Shown: piece by piece, positions 1 to 5,194 of the stretch
How positions within the stretch are numbered: position 1 is the stretch's first letter
Layout: each line of letters begins with the position of its first letter
Origin: Butyrivibrio sp.
GTDB taxonomy: Bacteria > Bacillota > Clostridia > Lachnospirales > Lachnospiraceae
NCBI GenBank assembly: GCA_024688095.1
Contig: JAILEJ010000408.1
Location: forward strand, 1 to 9,118
Direction: 5' to 3'
DNA: 9,118 nucleotides
The notes under the pieces: generated by a model
What the model saw: only the letters and a program-made list of their open reading frames with translations
What the model was told of the DNA's origin: nothing
Database searches by the model: none
Made by a program: the position numbers and the translations under genes

Positions 1-227
1 CATTCTTCCTTTATATGCTTCGTTTCTCCATCAGCTCTTACAAGGGTCATTTCCATATAACCTTCAGTATCACCAACGTATATATCTGCAGTTATTTTGC
101 CCTCATCAGATTTTTCTTCACTTGTACCTTTTATATAAACATTAATATCTTCTTCAGGATAAAAAGATTTGAAGATAGCATGAATATCATATCTATATTT
201 TTCTTTATTAATTGTTACTACTATCAT
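1..227 (-). CDS. hemZ: Probable HemZ, oxygen-independent coproporphyrinogen III oxidase-like radical SAM protein (N-terminal part only)
   Basis: This gene enters from the left edge and only its first 75 codons are visible. The start is the ATG at 227-225, preceded by AAAGGGA about eleven bases upstream. The visible protein begins MIVVTINKEKYRYDIHAIFK and continues with an acidic stretch and SFYPEEDINVY. This resembles the N-terminal region that precedes the radical SAM domain in clostridial HemZ proteins; the cysteine motif itself lies outside the window. Known of the family: HemZ-type proteins are SAM-dependent, iron-sulfur enzymes related to the enzyme that decarboxylates coproporphyrinogen III in heme synthesis. 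The gene order rel, metallo-hydrolase, hemZ is familiar in clostridia and supports the call. A terminator separates it from the hydrolase gene, so it may have its own promoter, although none was clear in the 60-base gap. The identity is inferred from the N-terminus plus context. Confidence 0.62.
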   Translation of the reverse strand, partial: MIVVTINKEKYRYDIHAIFKSFYPEEDINVYIKGTSEEKSDEGKITADIYVGDTEGYMEMTLVRADGETKHIKEE

Positions 228-287
228 CAGCTGAATTTCCCTTTCAATAATAAGCAGCTACAGTATTCCTCTCATAGCTTAGGCAAG

Positions 288-322
288 AAAAAGGACTCGT
301 GGCGTAGTCCCCCTGCGAGTCC
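288..322 (-). terminator. Intrinsic terminator of the apt-rel-hydrolase transcript
   Basis: Read on the minus strand, GGACTCG and CGAGTCC form a perfect 7-bp GC-rich stem around a 16-base loop, followed at once by TTTTTCTTG. It starts 7 bases after the stop codon of the metallo-hydrolase gene, the expected place for a factor-independent terminator. It ends about 60 bases before the hemZ start. Confidence 0.85.
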
Positions 323-329
323 CTGTATC

Positions 330-1007
330 TTAATAAATAAAACTGTTATATTTTTTCTCATGACCAATCGATGTTTCTCCGCCATGGCCAGGATAAACAA
401 TCGTATCATCCGGAAGAACAAATAGCTTTTCCTTAATAGACCTGACAATACTGCTCATTGAACCAGTTGGAAAATCAGTTCTTCCAACTGACTCCTCAAA
501 AAGTGTATCTCCGCTTATTAAAAAGCCACCTTCTTCGAAATAATAACAGCAGCTTCCAATTGTATGTCCAGGTGTAGAAATAAGCTGACATTTCATTCCC
601 GACTCTTCAATAATATCAAGGTCTTCAAGATATGCATCCGGTTTAATTGTAATACCAGCACCATACATAGTTGATACATTAGCATCTGTGTCCATACACA
701 GTTCTTTTTCACCAATATAAGCCTTTATTGGAGCACCAGAAAGCTTTCTAAGATCTTCTGCCCCGCCAATATGATCAAAGTGTCCATGCGTAAGCAAAAT
801 CAGTTTAATCTCAAATCCTCTGTCATGAAGAGCTTTATAAATAAAATCCCCATGATCAGCCGGATCAAAGAAAATAACCGGTGTAAACTCTGTATAATCA
901 CCTGTATTATCGTGTTTTCTTCCATCATCAATATAAACAAAGTAACAATTGGTTTGCACCATTCCAAGTGTCATGGATCCAACACGTAATTTTGTTGTAT
1001 TCGTCAA
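330..1007 (-). CDS. Metallo-beta-lactamase-fold hydrolase (glyoxalase II-like / YcbL-type)
   Basis: A 225-residue soluble protein with the full metal-binding set of the metallo-beta-lactamase superfamily: HGHFDH at residues 74-79, the histidine of TPGHT at 148, the aspartate of SGDTLF at 167 and the histidine of PGHGG at 208. These ligands hold a two-metal centre that hydrolyses ester or thioester bonds. Its size and the TPGHT/SGDTLF/PGHGG pattern match the small glyoxalase II-like group, whose true substrate is often unknown. The start is a TTG at 1007-1005 that overlaps the rel stop codon (TTGA). GAGAGG lies about ten bases before it, which favours this start over the ATG at 974-972 that many homologues would suggest. 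Residues 26-44 look like a hydrophilic insertion near the first strand compared with the compact family pattern; this is a visual impression. Co-transcription with rel is near certain. The link to stringent response is only by position. Confidence 0.88.
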   Translation of the reverse strand: MTNTTKLRVGSMTLGMVQTNCYFVYIDDGRKHDNTGDYTEFTPVIFFDPADHGDFIYKALHDRGFEIKLILLTHGHFDHIGGAEDLRKLSGAPIKAYIGEKELCMDTDANVSTMYGAGITIKPDAYLEDLDIIEESGMKCQLISTPGHTIGSCCYYFEEGGFLISGDTLFEESVGRTDFPTGSMSSIVRSIKEKLFVLPDDTIVYPGHGGETSIGHEKKYNSFIY

Positions 1008-3289
1008 CCTGTTGTCCTCTCAATATCAATTATACTGTCAATCTGTCTTAGCTTATCTGTAATGTCTCTAAGTTCCTGAGTACTTGATACCTGGAATTCT
1101 GTATCAAGAGTAGCAAGTCCCTGTTTACTGGTTCTTGTATTCATAGAAATGATATCAACATTCTTTTCTGTAAGAGCTCTTGAGATATCAGCAAGAAGTC
1201 CACTTCTGTTATTTGCAAATATCTTGATATTAGCAATATATTTTTCACCACCTGCAGACTCTTTTTCCCATTTAGCTTCAATAAGTCTTGTCTTATCATT
1301 ATCCTGCATCTTAATTACATTAATACAGTCTCTTCTATGAATGGAAACTCCTCTTCCTCTTGTAACAAAGCCGACGATATCATCACCCGGAACAGGATTG
1401 CAACATTTTGAAAATCTAACGGCAACATCATGAACGCCTTTAACGATAATAGCATTTCCGGTACTTGAAACTCTTGGTGCGACATTAGTCTCTGCAACTG
1501 CTGCAAGTACCTCTTCATCAGTAATGTTCTTATGGTGCTCTTTACCGTATAGTTCAAGAATCTTGTTAACAATCTGTCCTTCCTTAAGTCCGCCATGTCC
1601 TACTGCAGCAAGAACAGCATCCCAATCATGGAAACCATATTTCTTTATAACAATATCCTGATACTCCGGCTTTAATATTTCATAGATATCAACACCTCTT
1701 GCTCTGCAATACTCAGCAAGAAGCTCTTTACCCTTTGATATATTTTCTTCTTTAAGCTCTGTCCTAAACCACTGGTTAATTTTATTCTTAGTAGATGTGC
1801 TTCGAACAATACTAAGCCAGTCTCTGCTTGGCCCCTTTGAATTCTGGCTGGTAAGTACTTCTATTCTGTCACCATTCTGAATCTTGTAATCAATAGGTAC
1901 CAGCTTACCATTAACCTTGGCACCTATCATCTTATTACCCACAGCACTATGAATACTGTATGCAAAATCAATAGGTGTTGATCCTGCAGGAAGATTTTTA
2001 ACCTCACCGGCAGGGGTAAAACAGTAAACATCTTCAGAAAACAGATTAAGATCACTCTTCAAAAGTGACATAAATTCCTGATTATCTGACATTTCCTGCT
2101 GCCATTCAAGAATCTGACGAAGCCAGGTAAGTTTTTCTTCTTCCTGATCCTTATGTGTCTTCTTTCCATCAGAAGCCTCTTTATACTTCCAATGGGCAGC
2201 AATACCATATTCAGCAGCTCTATGCATATCATAGGTTCTTATCTGAATTTCAAAAGGCTGTCCTGTATGACCAATCAGTGTCGTATGAAGTGATTGATAC
2301 ATATTAGGCTTTGGCATAGCTATATAATCTTTAAATCTGCCTGGAATAGGCGTGTACATTTCATGAATAATACCAAGAGCTGCATAACAGTCCTTCACAT
2401 TATCCACAATAATACGTATAGCAAACAGATCATAAATCTGATCAAGAGTCTTATGCTGGTTACGCATCTTCTTATAAATACTAAAAAAGTGTTTTACTCT
2501 TCCGTTTACTTCACCTTTAATACCGGAATTTGCAATATGCACTCTAACTTCCTGTGCAATGCCTTCAACATATTTCTCACGTTCACTCTTACGCTGCTTA
2601 ACTTTTTCAGCAAGATCATAATATACATCCGGTTTAAGATATCTAAGTGAAAGGTCATCAAGTTCGACCTTAATCTTACTAATACCAAGCCTTCCGGCAA
2701 TCGGAGAATAAATATCAAGAGTCTCCTGTGATATTCTCTGCTGTTTCTCAGGCGGCATATGTCCAAGTGTTCTCATATTATGCAGCCTGTCGGCAAGCTT
2801 GATCAGAATAACTCTGATATCCTTTGCCATTGCAAGAAACATCTTACGAAGATTCTGGGCCTGCATCTCAAGCTGGTCCGGTGTTTTATTTTTATAATCA
2901 GTTGATAATTTAAGATTTTGGAGCTTTGTAACACCATCAACAAGAAGTGCTACATCTTCCCCAAATTCCTGTTCAATTTCTTCTTTTGTAAGGATGGTAT
3001 CTTCTACAACGTCGTGCAACAGACCTGCTGCTATAGTCTCTTTATCCATTTCCAGATCTGCAAGAATAATCGCAACACAGAGCGGGTGGATAATATAAGG
3101 CTCCCCTGATTTTCTAAGCTGGTCTTTATGTGCCGTAAAGGCAGTACCATAAGCCTTTTCTATAAGCGTTATATCATCAGAAGGATGATATTTGCGCACA
3201 CGTTCAATAAGCCCCTCGTATAAAACGTCAGGGGCTGTAAATTCTTCTATAGATTCAATTCTTCCATCATCAAACTCGTTTTCAGCCAT
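1004..3289 (-). CDS. rel: Bifunctional (p)ppGpp synthetase/hydrolase, RelA/SpoT family (Rel)
   Basis: A full-length 761-residue long RSH protein. Domains in order: an HD hydrolase domain (about 45-195) with the metal ligands intact (His68 in IIHP, HD at 92-93, LADR near 167); a synthetase domain (about 245-350) with RFKDYIAMPKPNMYQSLHT; a TGS domain (about 420-480) starting DVYCFTPAG; a helical region; a conserved cysteine domain (CC at 629-630, with His651 and Cys655); and a C-terminal ACT domain (about 685-755). RFKD at 318-321 is the RxKD signature of bifunctional Rel, unlike the ExDD form of synthetase-only RelA. With the intact HD residues this predicts both making and degrading (p)ppGpp in response to starvation on the ribosome. 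An ATG start at 3289 is preferred over the GTG six bases upstream because GAGGAG then sits five bases before it. It lies 37 bases after apt and its stop overlaps the next gene. Confidence 0.97.
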   Translation of the reverse strand: MAENEFDDGRIESIEEFTAPDVLYEGLIERVRKYHPSDDITLIEKAYGTAFTAHKDQLRKSGEPYIIHPLCVAIILADLEMDKETIAAGLLHDVVEDTILTKEEIEQEFGEDVALLVDGVTKLQNLKLSTDYKNKTPDQLEMQAQNLRKMFLAMAKDIRVILIKLADRLHNMRTLGHMPPEKQQRISQETLDIYSPIAGRLGISKIKVELDDLSLRYLKPDVYYDLAEKVKQRKSEREKYVEGIAQEVRVHIANSGIKGEVNGRVKHFFSIYKKMRNQHKTLDQIYDLFAIRIIVDNVKDCYAALGIIHEMYTPIPGRFKDYIAMPKPNMYQSLHTTLIGHTGQPFEIQIRTYDMHRAAEYGIAAHWKYKEASDGKKTHKDQEEEKLTWLRQILEWQQEMSDNQEFMSLLKSDLNLFSEDVYCFTPAGEVKNLPAGSTPIDFAYSIHSAVGNKMIGAKVNGKLVPIDYKIQNGDRIEVLTSQNSKGPSRDWLSIVRSTSTKNKINQWFRTELKEENISKGKELLAEYCRARGVDIYEILKPEYQDIVIKKYGFHDWDAVLAAVGHGGLKEGQIVNKILELYGKEHHKNITDEEVLAAVAETNVAPRVSSTGNAIIVKGVHDVAVRFSKCCNPVPGDDIVGFVTRGRGVSIHRRDCINVIKMQDNDKTRLIEAKWEKESAGGEKYIANIKIFANNRSGLLADISRALTEKNVDIISMNTRTSKQGLATLDTEFQVSSTQELRDITDKLRQIDSIIDIERTTG

Positions 3290-3326
3290 AAGCACTCCTC
3301 AGGAAAAATTTATTTAGAAAAGCAAA

Positions 3327-3851
3327 TCATTTTCCTTCATATACAAGGGCGGAATCAAGTCTATAGCCTTTAAGTCTCTCTCTTCCCTTAAGACCTGCAA
3401 GTTCCATAAGTACAAGAACACTTGCAACCTCTCCGCCAAGAGATTCAACTAGCTTAACCATAGCTTCAGTTGTACCACCTGTAGCAATAAGATCATCTAC
3501 AATAAGAACCTTCTGGCCCTTCTGAATAGAATCCTTGTGCATTTCAAGTGTAGCCTTACCATATTCAAGATCATAATCTATAGATACTGTCTCGCATGGA
3601 AGCTTACCCTTTTTACGTATAAGAACAAATGGTTTGTGAAGATTATAAGCAATAGCTGTACCAAAGATAAATCCTCTTGACTCAGCTCCTACTACAACAT
3701 CAATGTCAAGATCTTCAATAAGTCCCTGCATTGTATCCACAGCAAGGTGAAGTCCATCAGCATCCTGAAGTACAGTAGTGATATCTCTAAACATTACTCC
3801 TTCTTCAGGAAAATTTGGTATTGTACGTACATAATCTTTTAACTCTTTCAT
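3327..3851 (-). CDS. apt: Adenine phosphoribosyltransferase
   Basis: A 174-residue cytoplasmic enzyme of the type I phosphoribosyltransferase fold, of normal family length. It joins adenine and PRPP to give AMP and pyrophosphate. The PRPP-binding loop VLIVDDLIATGGT lies at residues 115-127. The N-terminal segment IPNFPEEGVMFRDIT is the typical Apt opening, ESRGF at 57-61 is the conserved pre-loop element, and RKKGKLPCET near 79-88 is the flexible catalytic loop. The start is the ATG at 3851-3849 with a modest GAGG upstream. It is the first gene of the apt-rel-hydrolase transcript; the apt-rel pair is a common clostridial arrangement linking purine salvage with alarmone metabolism. A probable promoter lies about 60 bases upstream. 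Confidence 0.96.
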   Translation of the reverse strand: MKELKDYVRTIPNFPEEGVMFRDITTVLQDADGLHLAVDTMQGLIEDLDIDVVVGAESRGFIFGTAIAYNLHKPFVLIRKKGKLPCETVSIDYDLEYGKATLEMHKDSIQKGQKVLIVDDLIATGGTTEAMVKLVESLGGEVASVLVLMELAGLKGRERLKGYRLDSALVYEGK

Positions 3852-3909
3852 GATTTTGCCTCATTTCATAATAAATATAATTAATTGCAATAAATGCAGT
3901 CATCATAAT

Positions 3910-3918
3910 AGTATATCA
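3910..3918 (-). promoter_or_regulatory. Probable extended -10 promoter for apt-rel
   Basis: On the minus strand, TGATATACT combines a TGn extension with a five-of-six -10 hexamer (TATACT). No good -35 lies at the normal distance: the nearest TTGTAT is at 3937-3942, 21 bases away. An extended -10 promoter could work without it. Transcription would start near 3903, giving a leader of about 50 bases before the apt ATG. Confidence 0.45.
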
Positions 3919-3990
3919 CACAATTATGTATTTATCATACAAAGATTAAATAACCCGAAAACAGCAATTTAAAACTTGTATTTTGCTTTT

Positions 3991-4128
3991 TTATCTTTTT
4001 CCCGAATATGAAATATTGTTATTCTGTGTTTTGCATTCAGCTTCTTCAGCCTTTCTCTTTGCGATCATGGCTGCAATTTGAGCTCTCATCTTCTCCTGTC
4101 TCATAGCTTCTATACATTTAGCACACAT
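3991..4128 (-). CDS. Small CxxC protein of unknown function
   Basis: A 45-residue basic protein beginning MCAKCIEAMRQEKMRAQIAA and ending in a short polar tail. The visible features are a CxxC pair at residues 2-5 directly after the start, one more cysteine near residue 32, and a predicted charged, alanine-rich helix (about 7-30). The start at 4128 is chosen because AAGGGGAG lies about seven bases upstream. The reading frame is open back to an ATG at 4185 that overlaps the rhodanese stop, but that start has no clear ribosome binding site and would put a non-conserved hydrophobic stretch first. The gene follows the rhodanese by 56 bases on the same strand, so co-transcription is likely. The CxxC could bind a metal or be redox active, perhaps linked to the sulfur chemistry of its neighbour; that is a guess. 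I do not recognise the family. The good ribosome binding site and codon pattern suggest it is real. Confidence 0.6.
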   Translation of the reverse strand: MCAKCIEAMRQEKMRAQIAAMIAKRKAEEAECKTQNNNISYSGKR

Positions 4129-4184
4129 AACAATGCTCCCCTTCGGTAAAAAATTTATTAGAAAGTATAACATACTTTGAGTCA

Positions 4185-4682
4185 TTACTCAATTTCCAGG
4201 CTTCCGGTCCAATCAATAATACCGCCACATTCAATAATATTAGTATAACCCATACCAGAAAGCTTTAATGCTGCTTCTTTACTTCTTCTGCCACTTCTGC
4301 AATATACATAAACCGTTTTATCCATATCAGGAAGAATGTCAGGTGGAGTATCGGAAATATCCTCATTCGCAAAATTAACAGCTCCGGGAATATGACCTTG
4401 GGCATATTCGTCAGCTCGTCTTACATCTAAGATGATATAATCTCCCGGTGTCTCAAAAACAGTCTTTGCATCTTCCATAGTGATAGTTTGGTATTCAGCA
4501 ATATTTTCCTCATTCACCAGTGATGACGATAAAACTATTGATGTAGGAGCATCAGCTCCTCCAATTATCTTATCTGTATCGTTTGTAGTATTATTTTCTT
4601 TTATAAACCCAGTATAAAAAATAAAAATAGCAGCAATTATAAGAACTGCAAAGACAATAATAAAAATATAATTCTTTTTCAC
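4185..4682 (-). CDS. Membrane-anchored rhodanese-like sulfurtransferase
   Basis: A 165-residue protein starting at the GTG at 4682-4680, which has GAGG five bases upstream and gives a typical anchor MKKNYIFIIVFAVLIIAAIF. The frame stays open to a TTG at 4721, but that codon has no ribosome binding site and lies near the likely transcription start. Residues 4-24 form one transmembrane helix or uncleaved signal, so the rest should lie outside the membrane. Next comes a polar linker with IIGGADAPTSIVLSS (about 39-53), which resembles a motif of sodium-pumping decarboxylase beta subunits. The C-terminal rhodanese domain (about 68-165) carries LDVRRADEYAQGHIPGA and an active-site loop CRSGRRS with Cys128 as the expected persulfide-forming residue. 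Rhodaneses move sulfane sulfur; the acceptor here is unknown. The adjacent small CxxC protein is probably in the same operon. Confidence 0.88.
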   Translation of the reverse strand: MKKNYIFIIVFAVLIIAAIFIFYTGFIKENNTTNDTDKIIGGADAPTSIVLSSSLVNEENIAEYQTITMEDAKTVFETPGDYIILDVRRADEYAQGHIPGAVNFANEDISDTPPDILPDMDKTVYVYCRSGRRSKEAALKLSGMGYTNIIECGGIIDWTGSLEIE

Positions 4683-4723
4683 AGGTACCTCGCATTTATT
4701 TTTTATACTATTCTCTACCAAAA

Positions 4724-4753
4724 ATATTAAAAGTTCAATATAATTTTACGCAA
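4724..4753 (-). promoter_or_regulatory. Candidate promoter for the rhodanese gene
   Basis: On the minus strand, TTGCGT (4753-4748) and TAATAT (4729-4724) are separated by 18 bases. This would place the transcription start near 4717, about 35 bases before the GTG start at 4682. Both hexamers are only partial matches in very AT-rich DNA, so the call is weak. Confidence 0.3.
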
Positions 4754-4783
4754 TTTATTATTAATAAAAAACAAACTTTATGC

Positions 4784-4919
4784 CGAGCGATTTATAATAG
4801 GTGCCTTCAGCACTCTAAAAATTAAAAATAGACCTGATTGCAAATAAATTTGCATCAGGTCTGGGCATCAGACTCGTAACTGCGCAGCAGTTCCTCGTTG
4901 TTGTTTTGTCGCCTGATGC
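4784..4919. repeat. Tandem repeat unit 1 (136 bp)
   Basis: First of two adjacent 136-bp units, bounded by the start of CGAGCGATTTATAATAG here and of CGAGTGATTTATAATAG in the next unit. Read in plus orientation it contains: the 17-base AT-rich opening; a mini-hairpin GTGCC-TTC-AGCAC (4801-4813); a long hairpin (4830-4862) that is terminator-like on the minus strand; and a module bounded by GGCATCAG and CTGATGCC that encloses the hairpin AACTGC-GCA-GCAGTT (4878-4892). No open reading frame of useful size runs through it. It differs from unit 2 at few positions, several within hairpins. Confidence 0.9.
4830..4862 (-). terminator. Terminator-like hairpin of repeat unit 1
   Basis: On the minus strand, AGACCTGA pairs with TCAGGTCT and TGCAAA with TTTGCA, with a single unpaired A on the 3' arm and a UUUA loop. 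ATTTTTAATTTTTAG follows. It is the third such hairpin downstream of groEL, about 330 bases past the stop codon, so it would be a backup stop or a 3'-end stabiliser. Confidence 0.6.
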
Positions 4920-5055
4920 CGAGTGATTTATAATAGATGCCTTCGGCATTCTAAAAAATAAAAATAGACCTGTTTGCAAATAAATTTGCATCAGGTCTAA
5001 GCATCAGACTCGTAACTGCTTCGCAGTTCCTCGTTGTTGTTTTGTCGCCTGATGT
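4920..5055. repeat. Tandem repeat unit 2 (136 bp)
   Basis: Second unit, exactly the same length as unit 1 and in the same order: 17-base opening CGAGTGATTTATAATAG; mini-hairpin ATGCC-TTC-GGCAT (4937-4949); long hairpin (4966-4998); and a GCATCAG...CTGATGT module with hairpin AACTGC-TTC-GCAGTT (5014-5028). Relative to unit 1 the inner hairpin keeps its arms and changes only the loop. The mini-hairpin changes its outer pair from G-C to A-T. Confidence 0.9.
4966..4998 (-). terminator. Terminator-like hairpin of repeat unit 2
   Basis: On the minus strand, AGACCTG and CAGGTCT pair below TGCAAA and TTTGCA. A small one-by-two internal loop replaces the single bulge of unit 1. ATTTTTATTTTTTAG follows. 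It is the second hairpin after groEL. Confidence 0.6.
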
Positions 5056-5183
5056 CGACTGATTTATAATAGATGCCTTCGGCATTCTAAAATATAAAAA
5101 GAGGTAAAATGACAAATAAATTTGTCTTTTACCTCTTTTATATTTTACGCTAACGCGCTATTATAAATCACTCGCCGCCAGGC
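5047..5183. repeat. Variant third repeat unit, a nested palindromic element directly after groEL
   Basis: It opens with CGACTGATTTATAATAG (5056-5072) like units 1 and 2, and has the same mini-hairpin ATGCC-TTC-GGCAT (5073-5085). Its far end is an inverted copy of the opening, CTATTATAAATCACTCG (5158-5174), matching at 16 of 17 positions. GCCTG (5047-5051) and CAGGC (5179-5183) extend the inverted repeat outward across a mismatched four-base gap. The centre is a long AT-rich hairpin (5089-5146). The GCATCAG module of the other units is missing. The layout resembles a small palindromic (MITE-like) element, and ends 12 bases from the groEL stop codon. Confidence 0.75.
5089..5146 (-). terminator. 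Primary intrinsic terminator of groES-groEL
   Basis: A very long hairpin whose arms run AAAATATAAAA, GAGGTAAAA and GACAAAT against ATTTGTC, TTTTACCTC and TTTTATATTTT, broken only by single-base bulges. Read on the minus strand it begins about 50 bases after the groEL stop, and the GAGGTAAAA stem is followed by TTTTTATATTTT. The same A/T tracts occur on both sides, so it could also stop plus-strand transcription. Confidence 0.85.
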
Positions 5184-5194
5184 TCGTTATTTCA

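Noticed and set aside
15..425. Plus-strand open frame of 136 codons opposite hemZ and the hydrolase
   Set aside because: It crosses the end of two genes and a terminator on the other strand, is rich in Phe, Ile and Tyr as antisense frames of AT-rich genes are, and has no ribosome binding site.
2294..2650. Plus-strand open frame of 118 codons inside rel
   Set aside because: It lies antisense to the conserved synthetase domain of rel and its peptide resembles no known family; its composition is that of a shadow frame.
3963..3987. Terminator for the rhodanese/CxxC pair (AGCAA/TTGCT stem)
   Set aside because: Only five weak pairs around a long AT-rich loop, and the following bases are not a clean T tract.
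4524..4568. Fragment of a decarboxylase beta-subunit gene fused to the rhodanese
   Set aside because: Only the short GGADAPTSI-like segment is present. The membrane helix before it and the rhodanese domain after it show no further resemblance, so a gene fusion or pseudogene is not supported.
4878..5046. Peptide-coding reading of the repeat (minus-strand CGACAAAACAACAACGAGGAA and onward)
   Set aside because: The stretch can be read as an Asn/Glu-rich peptide, but no start with a ribosome binding site exists and stops interrupt each unit in the AT-rich part. The hairpin structure explains it better.
4784..5174. CRISPR array
   Set aside because: The repeated units are 136 bases, adjacent to each other and nearly identical throughout. 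There are no short repeats with unique spacers and no cas genes nearby.
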